From Physcia stellaris (taxonomy: Eukaryota > Ascomycota > Lecanoromycetes > Caliciales > Physciaceae): 64,000 bases of DNA. Location of the stretch: assembly GCA_018902385.1 (NCBI GenBank), contig JABSSW010000047.1, positions 62,001 through 126,000 on the forward strand, given 5' to 3'. Below, piece after piece: positions 36,837 through 47,564 of this stretch (positions are counted from its first letter, which is position 1; every line of letters begins with the position of its first letter). Below the pieces are notes generated by a model. That model saw only the letters and a list, made by a program, of their open reading frames with translations, was not told where the DNA came from and did no database searches. The translations under genes and the position numbers were made by a program.

Positions 36837-37032
36837 TATTGAACGAATGTGAATGACTGCCATTGCATTGCATGCAATACTATCGAAGTTACGTACAGAA
36901 GTAAATACAATTTGATTGCGCAAATGTTTCTAATAATAATCGATTTTGACACGTTTCGTTTAATCGATCAATCAGAAATTTTGATTTTATTCGTGTTCAT
37001 ATTTCAGTTTTTTGTCATCGTATTTTTCAACA
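36837..37032 (-). repeat. Copia LTR (3' LTR of the minus-strand element)
   Basis: Aligns base for base, without gaps, to 42535-42730 over 196 bp. The outer portion keeps normal composition; the inner portion has the element's AT-rich mutation signature. The ends approximate the usual TG...CA form, closing with CAACA. Confidence 0.9.
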
Positions 37033-40000
37033 TTTTCATTCGATGACAATCATGTTCATTGCATTCGTGAATGCGATTTTCATTGAATTTCAATTTTTGC
37101 ATTGATTGTGATTTTTATTGAATGCTAATTCGTGCAACGACGTAATTTTCATTGAATTTCAATTTTTACGTTCATTGATGAAAAAAACATTGAATTTTTT
37201 TGATCAAAAAATCGAATTCGAACGATTTCGAAAAAAATCATTTTGTATCATCATGCAATTCGAATTTGAACACGATTAACGAATTTCTGTTTTCAATCAT
37301 AATTTGTCAAATTCGTACAATCGAATCATCATCGCTTTAAAATGAAAAAAATGACGTAATTTCAATCAAATTCGAATTTTCTTGATTATTGACGAAAAAA
37401 ACATTGATTTTTTTTTATCAAAGAATTAAATTCGAACGATTTCAAAAAAAATCATTTTGAATTATCATGCAATTCAAATTTGAACACGATCAACGAATTT
37501 TTGTTTTCGATCATGACTCGTCAAATGTGTACGATTGAATTATCAACATTTTAGCATGAAAAAAACAGTTTTGATTATTGAAAAAAATTTAATTGATTTT
37601 CGATTTTTTCAGTTTCAATTGTTTCACGAATTTTTTGAATTTATTTTTTGACAATGATTTAATCAAATTATCGATTATCATGTTTGCATTTGAAACGTAA
37701 TTCAATTAAATTAAATTTTTTTGATGCAAATTTTTGATGTTATGATAAATCACATCAATGTGTTTTGATCGTTCGTGAATATATGCGTTTTTGATCAACA
37801 AATTAGCGATTTGATTATTTTTCAAAAATTGCATTGATAAACAGATTTCATGTTTATCGTTTTGAATGATTATTATTTGATTCAATTCGATTTCGAAATA
37901 TTTGATGAAATTCAAATTTCGAAAAAATTGTGCTATTCATAGTTTTTTTTTTAGCGCATGTCGATAAAATTATATATTCGATTTCAATGATTGAAATAGC
38001 GATCGATTTTTGTTTACGATTCATTCATGATATTGATTTCTCAACGAACATGTAAACGTATTCGAAAATCGATTTTTTGTTCAATTTATCGATTGCGTAA
38101 TCAGAATTCGAATAAATTTTAATTTTGAAATTTTCATTGTTGTTCAATTTCAAGTCGTATACAAGATTTAAATCGATGATCGATCGAATGTAACGAAACA
38201 AAATTTTCATTGTTTTGTCATGATGTTTCGCAAAATTATTGAAATATTGATTTAATCGTTTTAATGCGAAAACGATATTTGAACGATTTTGTATGACAAT
38301 ATATATGAATTTTTCAATTTTGTGTTGATAATTTTTTGAATCAATTCGTTCGTTGTTCGATTCAATTGATTTGAATGAATCGTAATCGTTCATAAATAAT
38401 TTCGTACGTTCGTGTTTATCGATATTCATATGCAATTCATTCAATATTTCGTTCAAATAATGAATTTGATTCAATCGAATAATTCGTCTTTTACGATCGC
38501 GAATAATTTTAATGTCAAAAATTTTTTTCATTTTTTTCAAATTTTTGATTTTGAATATTTTTTTGAATTCATTTTTGAATCAATTGATTTGTTCGTTGAA
38601 TTTGACGACAACAAAAATGTCATTCACGTAAAAAAATAATATGATTTTTCGTTTTTTATGACGAAACATGCAAAAATCAATCGAAATCTGTTCGAAATTT
38701 AGTTTGTGCAATTTTTTTACGCAACGCTCGTGTCAATTTCTAGTCGTTTGTTTCAATTCATAAAAGTTTCGACGAATCAGAAATGTTTGTTCGAAAAATA
38801 AATTCACGTCGAATGACGATTTCATGTAAATTATTTTTTTTTAAAATGATTTCGTAAAAACATTGTTGACGTTCATTTGATGATATTCGAAATTTTTTAA
38901 CGCGACGATAACAAAAAACAGACGAAAAATATCGAATTTGACAATTGAAACAAAAATATTTGTATAGTTTATTTCATATATTTGCGAGAAATTGTTTACA
39001 ACGAATTTGATTTTCAATTTGTTCAACGTATCATTCACATGCATTTTGATTTTGAACATTCATTTATTAATGACGATATTGACGTTTTTCGATGAAATGA
39101 CGACGTTTCAAATTTCATTAATTATTAACGTCGTCAATTCGATTTGAATAATTTCGAATCAAAATTTATTTCAAATGAAATCATTGACAGTTTTTTGATA
39201 ATTTTCGAACACAAATATGATTAACTTTTCAACGAATTGTCGATTTATTTTTTTTGTTGTTGCAAATAAAATTTATTCATCATGTTCGCATGTATCAAAA
39301 TTTTCGATTAAAAAAATCATCATGACGCGTGCAATTTTGTTGCGATGTTCATTTCGTTTTTTCTCGTTCGTGATATTTCGTTTACGTTTAAAAATTGTCA
39401 CGTGAAAAAATTGCTACATCATGCGTGAAAATTTCGTGAAAAATGTTAATTTAATACGCGTTTGAATTGTCGATTTCGCGATAAACTCGTTGATTTCATT
39501 TTTTTCATTTGATGTATTCATAAATTCATCGTTTTTTTTCATGTGCATTGATTGAATTTTTTTTTTTGTTTTTCGAAATCATAAACGCAATAAAAATCGA
39601 AAATTTCGCAAAAATTGATACAACAAATGTTGATGCAAACGTCGATGTCATCGAAACGATTGCAAATGCAAAAATTATTTTGCGTGATTTTTCGACAAAT
39701 CGTTTTTCAAATAATTCGTTCATTGTAATCGTGAACAAATTCAACGATTCGTTTTTTCATTTTTCACGTTCAAAAAACATTATTTTGTGATGTTTGATGA
39801 CATCACGACGATCGAAAACTCATATTTTGTATTGAATCGTGATGTTTTCGTTATAATTCATGAACACGTTTGATTTTTTTGTATTGACGAATTTATTTTT
39901 TTTATTTTTTTCAAACAATGATTTAATATCAACGAACGAATAACATTTGCATTTTCAAACGCGTATGTAATTTATTGACGATTTGATATTTGTTCAAATT

Positions 40001-40677
40001 TCAATAAAATTTGTTGAATTGTCGTCAATTATTGATTTCGTGTTTATACGATTGCGAACATATGCATTTGTTTTTTTTGTTTCAAATCAAAATTTTATAA
40101 ACAGTTTTGCATTTTGAATCATTGTTCGAATTTGATTTTCGATCGTTTTTATGACACGTTTTATTACGTCATTTTGAATGAAATTATACGAAACGATGTA
40201 TTGTGAAACAATGTCGATAAATTCGCATCAAAAATCGAATATAGATTTCAGTTTTTTGACGTTGTCACAACGTATTGTTTGTAATTTTCGTTGAATTTCT
40301 AATTTCATTTTCAATTTTTATTTGTTGAAAATTTTTGATGCATCGACTCGTTTGCGAAAAAATAGAATTCACGTTCGTCGAAAATGATTATTCACGATTT
40401 TTAAAAAATATTCGTAATCGAGTTTTGAAACGAATAAAAATTCACAAATATCGATAAATATCAATTTCAATATGTGAGTTTTGCGTTCGATTAAACGACG
40501 ATTATATGTATTAATCATTTTCGTAATCGCACATATTTTGCATGAATCGTTGCGATTTTCAACAATGAATATTGATTTGCGTAAAATTGTGATTTTGTGC
40601 AAATTTCGAAATTTTGCAAATTTCATATGATCAAAACGTCGATGTCATAACTCGTATAAATTACGTTTTTTTTGATT

Positions 40678-40779
40678 AACATTTGAATCAATATTTGAAT
40701 CAACATTTAAATCAATATTTGAATCAACATTTGAATCAATATTTGAATTAACATTTGAATCAATATTTGAATCAACATT
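40678..40779. repeat. 12-bp tandem repeat inside the Copia element
   Basis: About eight units alternating aacatttgaatc and aatatttgaatc, giving a 24-bp super-period. On the element's coding strand it would specify an Asp-Ser-Asn-Ile/Val run. It lies between the protease-like and integrase-like parts. Confidence 0.75.
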
Positions 40780-42534
40780 CGATGATTAAAAATCGATTTC
40801 GATATCATTTCGAAAATCAATATTTGCATCGAACAAAATTTCGTTCGAATTCACGATTGCTAACATTGCAAATGAAACAAACAAAATTTTAAAAAATTCA
40901 ATTGCAAACATCGTGCTGTTCGTTAACAATGCGTACTTTTTAAATTTTGATGTGATTTTGTTTATTATGTAAACATTTTTTTGAGCGAATGCTCGAAATA
41001 TTTCAACGTTTTGTTTATTGCGTATGAACAAATTATCGTCATTGAAATTTTTTATCAAATTTTTTTTGATAAAGTGTTTGTCGAATAAAAAATTGACGTC
41101 GAAATTAATTATATAAAACATTTTCGTCAACGTGTTTTTATCGTTTTTGACGCGTATCGTCATTGAATCACATTGATTTGAATACAATTTTTTTTTTCGA
41201 TTTTAATCGTGCGTTTTTTAATCGATTTGAAAAATTCATTAAAAAATCGAAAATCGTCAATTATGTAAAACGAAACGTCAATGTTTGCAATTCAAACGAA
41301 TTTGAAAAATTTATTGATCAATTTTTTGAATAAAACGACGATTTTTTTTATGTGTTTTTCATTGTTTGAATCGATGTCGATATCGAAATTTGAATTACTG
41401 TTGAACGAAAAAAAATCGACGACGTTATACGTTTTGTGTTTTTTATTTTTGCGTAAAAATTTTTTGATTTTTTGTTTTTTCGTTCATTTTTTTAATTTTT
41501 TCAAAAAATCACATTTTGCGATTCGATGTGAATCATCGCAAAAAAAACATTTCGTTTTTTTCGTTTTAATTTTGAAACGACGAAAATTTTCGTCGAAATT
41601 GAAAAATCGTCGTTAAAATATGCGATAAAATTGACGACGATTGTTTTTGATTATCAATGTCGATTCGACGATTTTGTTTGCAATGAATTGTGTTTTTTTT
41701 TTTTGCAATTTTTGAATAAATTTATTGATATCGAAATTGTTTTGTGCGTCGATTGTATCACGAATGACATCGTATTCGACAAACAAAAATGCTAAAAATA
41801 TTTGAAAACGACGTTTTGATTTGAACAAATTTGTCATGTTTGATTGCATGTTTGCAATTTTGCGATTTTTTTTGATAATATCGATATAAACGATTTCAAT
41901 AATCACGTTTGAAAATTTTTTGTAATTCATGAATTTTTGCAACAATTGTCGTTCAATTGTAGCAAATTTTTGTTTGTATTTGTTGACAAAAAATTTTCAA
42001 ATTTTTTTGACAATTTTCAATTTCGTCATTAATTTTTGATCATCGTCATCGATACATTCGATAAATTGATATTGTGTTTTTGCGTCGAATTTTTTTTCAA
42101 TTTTTTTTTATCAAAATTCAAATCGACATTTCATTTTGATTTTCGAAAATCATTCAATAACAATTTCGACACATAATTTGAATCGACGATCATTCAAATT
42201 TTTTCGTCGATAAATCATTGTTTCATTAATTTGAATCATTTCTCGCAATTTTGACGAATAAAAATATCGCAAATTCGACGCGCGTTGAATTTGTTGAATT
42301 CGAAATCGTTCATGATGCGTAATGTAATATGTAAATATGTATTCGAATGTAAATTCTTTTTATTGTCGTGTGTTTTCTCGTGAAATTGTCGATCGAATCG
42401 TGTAAATTTTTTTTATTGTTTTAACGCGATCGAACGATGAATTTTTTCACAATTGTTTGATTTTCGTGATTTCGTAATCGAACGATTGACGTTGACAATC
42501 ACAGAAAATTTATGTTAATTCGAATTTCATAATC

Positions 42535-42730
42535 TATTGAACGAATGTAAATGATTGTCATTGCATTGCATGCAATATTATCGAAATTACGTACAGAAGT
42601 AAATACAATTTGGTTGCGCAAATGTTTTTAGTAGTGATCGGTCTTGACACGCTTCGCTTAGCCGATCAATCAGGAGTTCTGGTTCTATTCGTGCCCATAT
42701 TCCAGTCTCCTGCCACCATACTTTCCAACA
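42535..42730 (-). repeat. Copia LTR (5' LTR of the minus-strand element)
   Basis: Second 196-bp LTR. Its left (inner) third shares the mutated character of the interior. The remaining right part, bordering host DNA, keeps normal composition, the mirror image of the other LTR. Confidence 0.9.
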
Positions 42731-42735
42731 GTTCT
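42731..42735. repeat. Target-site duplication (right), GTTCT
   Basis: Matches 36832-36836. Directly abuts the right LTR's CAACA end. Confidence 0.85.
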
Positions 42736-43180
42736 CTCCTTTTTTTAAATTCCTCTTGAATTCAACAGTATTTGCAAGAAGCTCAAAATGTTGTATGAGA
42801 TCATGATAGTTGTAATTCTTATGGGAGAGGAGAACAGCTAGGCATGCGGAGGCTAAATACATAGGTGCGCTTGACCCCGGATTACTATTCCATATGGGCG
42901 GACCCAACCTCCAACATCCCGCCGTAAAGATTTCGCTTAAAGTCAATCAATAAATAGAGCATCTGTGGTCTGTTCCTTGGAAATGCTATTTTCATCATAT
43001 TCCCCGCACTCTAGTGGAATAAGTCTTGCAATATCGTCTAAAGCAGCATACCAGGTAGATGTCGGCGATTGTGTGCCATCACGTTTCAAGCAGCCCTTCT
43101 ATCATCTTATCTGGTGATAGATGCCGAAAAATGCCAGTTTCTGCGACGCAAAGGTGTTCGAAGAACTTGAGAGAAGCTTC
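42731..43180 (-). pseudogene. 5' part of a decayed host gene, right of the Copia insertion
   Basis: Minus-strand coding-like sequence runs from an acceptor-like 'gaaacag' near 43181: EASLKFFEHLCVAETGIFRH, LSPDKMIEGLLET, ALDDIARLIPLECGEYDE, then SNPGSSAPMYLASACLAVLL and EFKRNLKKGEN, which ends at the element. Readable blocks are separated by a stop (after LLET) and frame changes near 43060 and 42950. So this host gene also carries lesions apart from the insertion. The frame continues in 36697-36836. No family assigned; upstream exons are missing or replaced by the adjacent F-box gene. Confidence 0.5.
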
Positions 43181-43248
43181 TGTTTCATCTTAATGTGGTT
43201 TCGAACGCGTCCTCTTGTTCTTGTACTGCCAGTGCACGAATCTTTGAC

Positions 43249-44616
43249 TTAGGCCTGCAGTCTTTCCGAGTCAAATGGATTGGGTCCATTCCGCAGCAGG
43301 AAATTCTCAACGCTGCCATTATCATCATTGAATACCAGCCCAAATTCACCGTTTACGCCAAAGCGCCCCTCGATGTCATGAAGAGAGAGCGTCCTGATCT
43401 GAGACCTCTCCTTGATATACTCAAGGACGTGCATCCAGCAAGCAGTGGTTAATATGCACGAGTGAAAGCTGAGTGTGCTTATATTTGGCGAACTCGTGAG
43501 AAAGGCCAACAGGTCATTGTAGGTCATCGAGCAATCGCTAAGACTGAATGTTCGGAGACGCGGGAAGTGACAGTCGCGAAGGATACGATCGAAGCTACTG
43601 GCGTACGGACAGAGCGTCTCCTCATCATCGCCGCAAGTAAGTACCCTCAGAGCCAACACTTCAACACTTTGCGCTTGGGCAAGATACCCAGCTAGTTCTC
43701 GGAAGACACAATAAATTGGATGTTCGTATTTATAAGGTTTAGCGTCCACATCGAGCTTGAGTGTGGTTAAAGTTGCTAAGAAAGTTTTGGCCTGAAGAGT
43801 TGAAGTTGTCGTGGAAGCTCTGGCATGAGGATCGAAGTCCAGTCGTCCAAAGATATCTCTTGCAGTCATTCTATATCCACTGTATTCTTTCTCTGTTTGC
43901 TCGACGCTGAGTTCTCTCAGTCGGGATCCATTCTTGAAGACCACCTTATAGAAAGCCGTTAGGATATCTGGTCCCCAGTCTTCTTTGGCCTGCGCAGGTG
44001 TGGGTCGAAACATTGCATGCATATCTGGTGGGATAGTGCAGTCCTCCCAGCGACAAAACTTGGCAAGTTCAAGGCCTGTCAAATCCATAGCTCGCCGCCG
44101 ATCAGTGATAATTAGCTTCCGAATATTATGTGCATGTTGAAGTATGCTACAAAGAAGTTGTCTGGTTGGTGTATGTTCTACTTGTCTCCTACTCTTCAAG
44201 TCTTCATAACCCATCTTAATGTGCTCTGCAAAGCGCGAGCGGTATGGGAAGCGAAGAGGCATATGGAGTGGAAAGGTCTCGAGGTAAGATTTGAATTGTC
44301 CTCCTCGTTCGACGCATCTTTTGTACTGTGCCAAGGTAAGTTCGCCGATGAAGAAGGGAGAAAGGATGAGGGTGGTTATCGACGATTTGAATGTGGCAAA
44401 AACCCTCGCTGTTTTCTCTATGTCGACTGGATCTGGTGACAGGAACACGGCATTGAAGGTAAGGTATGTGGCCTGTTCAGCAAGTGCCTTTGATGTTAGT
44501 CGAAGAGACTTCAGGTCCCGGCGGGGTAGCTTTTTGAGAATCTGTTGAACAAGTTCCACGGGTAGCTCAAAGGATGCATTGCCCACAACTGGAGGTGAAA
44601 TAGACATGGCTGGCAA
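43249..44616 (-). CDS. F-box protein with LRR-like C-terminus (paralogue A)
   Basis: A single exon of 455 residues. An F-box occupies about residues 16-58: FELPVELVQQILKKLPRRDLKSLRLTSKALAE. The rest is irregular leucine-rich sequence, with conserved blocks TDRRRAMDLTGLELAKFCRWEDC and LLAFLTSSPNISTLSFHSC that recur in its divergent neighbour. It ends GPNPFDSERLQA. F-box proteins link substrates to the SCF (Skp1-Cullin-F-box) ubiquitin ligase through Skp1. The substrate is unknown. Start at 44616, or three codons later at MSISPP. It is transcribed away from its paralogue at 45550. Confidence 0.82.
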   Translation of the reverse strand: MPAMSISPPVVGNASFELPVELVQQILKKLPRRDLKSLRLTSKALAEQATYLTFNAVFLSPDPVDIEKTARVFATFKSSITTLILSPFFIGELTLAQYKRCVERGGQFKSYLETFPLHMPLRFPYRSRFAEHIKMGYEDLKSRRQVEHTPTRQLLCSILQHAHNIRKLIITDRRRAMDLTGLELAKFCRWEDCTIPPDMHAMFRPTPAQAKEDWGPDILTAFYKVVFKNGSRLRELSVEQTEKEYSGYRMTARDIFGRLDFDPHARASTTTSTLQAKTFLATLTTLKLDVDAKPYKYEHPIYCVFRELAGYLAQAQSVEVLALRVLTCGDDEETLCPYASSFDRILRDCHFPRLRTFSLSDCSMTYNDLLAFLTSSPNISTLSFHSCILTTACWMHVLEYIKERSQIRTLSLHDIEGRFGVNGEFGLVFNDDNGSVENFLLRNGPNPFDSERLQA

Positions 44617-45549
44617 CAGTCAGTGAACAGTAATGTTTCTCGATCGTGTAATCCACATTGAGAGGAAGACTGACTTTATGTTGCTATGGTGCTCAAACCT
44701 CTATGTCTACCTCAGCAGGTACCAAAGAAAAAGGTAATCAACGGGCACACTTTTGATTCAGACACTCGTGGGGTAGGTTTTTATACTTCCAAGTGCAGCG
44801 TCAGGGTTACCTAGGGCTGGAGGACTGTGAGTGTTACTGTATGTACCAAAAGTGGGAGTGAGATTCCCAATAATGGGATTATGGGAGTGTGTCCGCTGAT
44901 TACCAAGAAAAAGAGATCTTGGTTGATAGACGATACTGTGTCAAGGATGATCAGTATCTGAGTATGCTTCATTATTCAACTAGAGCATGTGTTGTGTAAT
45001 ATCTCAAAGATAAGTAATTACCTTCGGGTTTCAAGACTTCGGAAGACGAATGTCACTACTTGAGTTACTTGACTCGAACGGCAATTAACACTAAGTGTCA
45101 GCCAGAACTACAATGTTTTACCCAATCATCACCAAGCTATTTCCAGTTTTTTTTTTTTTTCAGTCGAGCACTTTGACAGGAGATGTTTCAAAGATCGATA
45201 TAGCTTGCTCAGGTAAGTCTCCATACTCCGAACCTACAGAGCAGAAGCAATTTTTATAACTGCTCCAGATTCTTGGGTTCTTTTCCATCTTGATTGTAGC
45301 TGACTTCTCGGCGTTGCAAGGATCTAACGCCTGCTATAGAAGGGTCTCTTCCCCCTGTGAATAGCATCGCTAGTGGTCCAAGGTATCATGTCCTAATGTC
45401 TTCCTGGTCTAAATCATCGAATTTGTCTTATCTTGCCAACCTAGCTGACTTCTTGTCGTAGGTAGCGAACAGGACTGAGTGCTAAGCAAAATCTCATAGA
45501 AGGGCCCCGTTATTCCCAGTCAAGGGACGTTGCCAGCAATCAAGCAACC
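44617..45549. promoter_or_regulatory. Bidirectional promoter region between F-box paralogues
   Basis: About 930 bases separate the two divergent F-box genes. It includes a 14-T tract near 45149-45162. No third gene is seen. Shared control of the pair is plausible but only inferred from layout. Confidence 0.45.
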
Positions 45550-47001
45550 ATGTCTAGTCTGCCGACCATTTCAAGCAAACGTTCACTCCAGCTGCCCTTG
45601 GAACTCGTGCAAGATGTCCTCCGCCCTCTACCAAGGAAAGACCTCAAGAAGCTCCGGTTGGTTTCAAAAACACTGGCGAATATAGTCACGACGTTATGTT
45701 TCAATTCAATCTTTCTCTCCACTGATCCTTTGGATCTAGAGAAAGCCAGGGAAATTCAGAAGAGCTTCACACCCCTGATAAAGACGATGGTCATATCCCC
45801 CATCAGATATGCGAACTTAGGCGAGGAAAAATACCGAGAATGTGTTCAGTCTTTCGAGCGTCCTGGACATCAAATAACAACACGTACGCACATCGATGAG
45901 CACATGAAGCTGGGTTTTAAGGAGTACAATGGTATCCAAGATCGCTCAAGCGATCGTTCTGCTCATTATAAGATGTTGCGCTGTCTCCGCGTGGCCCTTG
46001 AAACGTTGCCGGATCTTGAAAAGGTTGTCGTCACTCACCGCCGCCGATACACCGAGCTTACTGGTCTGGAACTAGCAAAGTTCTGCAGCTTTGAAGAGTG
46101 TGAAATACCTCTCGAGCTGCACGCTCTATTTCGACTCAGCCCGCACCAGAGTTGTTGGGGATTGCCCAGTCCCGATGTCTCATACGCTCTCAGCTCGATC
46201 GTCATGTTCAGCCAGCCAAGAATGAGGGAGCTGATCATGGAGCCCTGTGATAAGCCATTCATTCGTTTCGAGGTGAAGATAGCATCCGCTTTCGAAGCGC
46301 CATTTACCGACACGCCGAACCGCGATGAATTCCACTTTAGGTCAGGCCTAAGTAGGCTGCGGGTCCTGGCGAGCTGCGATGTAACCAAATTCATATCAAA
46401 CCTGACTAGGCTGCGGCTCGGAATCGACATAAGCTGGATGCCGAAATCGCCTAAAACGCGGATGATACCCAGCATTCTTGCACACGCGCGGGAGCTGAAA
46501 TATCTCTTTATGGATGGGCTTACTGGTTACCTCAACGACCCTGACGACCCCAACGACCCTATTGTGAGTTCCTTTCGCTACATGTTACATGGCTGTCGAT
46601 TCCCGAAGCTCCGGGTCTTTGTGCTGGGAAATAGCGCAATGCATGGCGACGAGCTGTTGCCTTTCCTTACTTCTTCGCCGTTATTAGAACGCCTGGTGAT
46701 AGATGACTGTTGTTTGTCACATCAAAGATGGGAGCATCTTATCGAAGGAATAAAGTTGAACGCACGTTTAGACGATTTGTTCGTTGATGTGCTGTGGGAG
46801 GTTTTTGTTGGAGCACAAGGCGATGAAAAGTTTGTGCACTATGCCGACTGTGCTGGCGATGTCAATGATTTTATCTTTCACAGCCACCCTAACCCATTCT
46901 CGGGCGGAAAGCGGAAACAATACAAGGACATGTGGTGGTCGGATAGGAGATTTCGGGAACCTTCAATGAAGGTGAAGGAGTATTATGAAAAGTATTTCTA
47001 A
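45550..47001 (+). CDS. F-box protein with LRR-like C-terminus (paralogue B)
   Basis: A single exon of 483 residues. The F-box at about residues 14-56 reads LPLELVQDVLRPLPRKDLKKLRLVSKTLAN. It shares with paralogue A the blocks THRRRYTELTGLELAKFCSFEEC, SFRYMLHGCRFPKLRVF (A has SFDRILRDCHFPRLRTF) and LLPFLTSSPLLERLVIDDC, plus HPNPF near the end, so the pair arose by duplication and inversion. It carries an extra C-terminal tail (DMWWSDRRFREPSMKVKEYYEKYF) and a short DDPNDP repeat. The likely role is SCF ubiquitin-ligase substrate adaptor with unknown substrate. Confidence 0.85.
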   Translation: MSSLPTISSKRSLQLPLELVQDVLRPLPRKDLKKLRLVSKTLANIVTTLCFNSIFLSTDPLDLEKAREIQKSFTPLIKTMVISPIRYANLGEEKYRECVQSFERPGHQITTRTHIDEHMKLGFKEYNGIQDRSSDRSAHYKMLRCLRVALETLPDLEKVVVTHRRRYTELTGLELAKFCSFEECEIPLELHALFRLSPHQSCWGLPSPDVSYALSSIVMFSQPRMRELIMEPCDKPFIRFEVKIASAFEAPFTDTPNRDEFHFRSGLSRLRVLASCDVTKFISNLTRLRLGIDISWMPKSPKTRMIPSILAHARELKYLFMDGLTGYLNDPDDPNDPIVSSFRYMLHGCRFPKLRVFVLGNSAMHGDELLPFLTSSPLLERLVIDDCCLSHQRWEHLIEGIKLNARLDDLFVDVLWEVFVGAQGDEKFVHYADCAGDVNDFIFHSHPNPFSGGKRKQYKDMWWSDRRFREPSMKVKEYYEKYF

Positions 47002-47564
47002 ACTTCGCGACGAATTGGTCGAACATTAGAATTTTCCTATCAGCGCGTTGAGCCAACCGTTGTGGAAGAATTACTGTTTTCTTCAGATAGAACACCTTAT
47101 GTCAGCGATGAACAAAAACGGTGGAGCAAAATTGCTCTGTCCCTTAGCTCTACTCTGAATCTGCCTGTGACGGCCAATGACTGAAAATTCCCGAACACGT
47201 GTAACCGGCTCAAGCCATGAGATAAACCACTTATTCAGATCTCTACGTGTCTTAGATGATGAAGATCAGAAGGCTGCATGATATATCGTTGTGCTAAAGT
47301 GCAATCCTTTTGCGAAAAGTAAAATATCTGCCCCTACAACCCTAATTCAACCCTGAAACACGTGAGACACGTTCCTCGAGGCGCAAAAGATTTGCCAAGG
47401 CGTTCATTTCAACTCAGCCTCGTCCCATACGGAGTACTGACTCGACTGCTAATGTACTCTCATGGCACCACCCACCTCAATCCCTCGTGCGAGCGAGTCG
47501 TCCGAAATCTCTGCATAACCCTCCAATCCCCATCGACCAACTCAGCTCACAACTACCCCAAGCC
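47002..47564. other. Intergenic spacer upstream of the mannosyltransferase
   Basis: About 560 bases between two rightward genes. It becomes C-rich toward the next start. No gene supported. Confidence 0.4.

Larger units (their letters stand above)
36837..42730 (-). mobile_element. Ty1/Copia LTR retrotransposon, heavily mutated fossil
   Basis: A complete-length copy of about 5.9 kb, read right to left, with two 196-bp LTRs and a 5-bp target duplication. Recognisable parts, from its 5' side: gag-like region about 41600-41950; protease/pre-integrase region about 40750-41200; GAG-pre-integrase and integrase start about 40370-40630; reverse transcriptase about 38000-39060; RNase H end about 37700-37920. 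The order integrase before reverse transcriptase defines Copia. It is broken throughout, with far too many lesions to count, and cannot be active. The interior is extremely AT-rich, with an unusual dinucleotide signature described in the findings. LTR divergence here reflects that mutagenesis, so it cannot date the insertion. Confidence 0.92.

Noticed and set aside
36837-42730. Explaining the AT-rich block as ordinary CpA-directed RIP
   Set aside because: CA and TG dinucleotides remain common and TA is not notably raised; depletion is of CC, GG, CT and AG instead.
36837-42730. Mitochondrial or bacterial origin for the AT-rich block
   Set aside because: LTRs, a target duplication and Copia domain order explain it fully, and it is embedded in host nuclear DNA.
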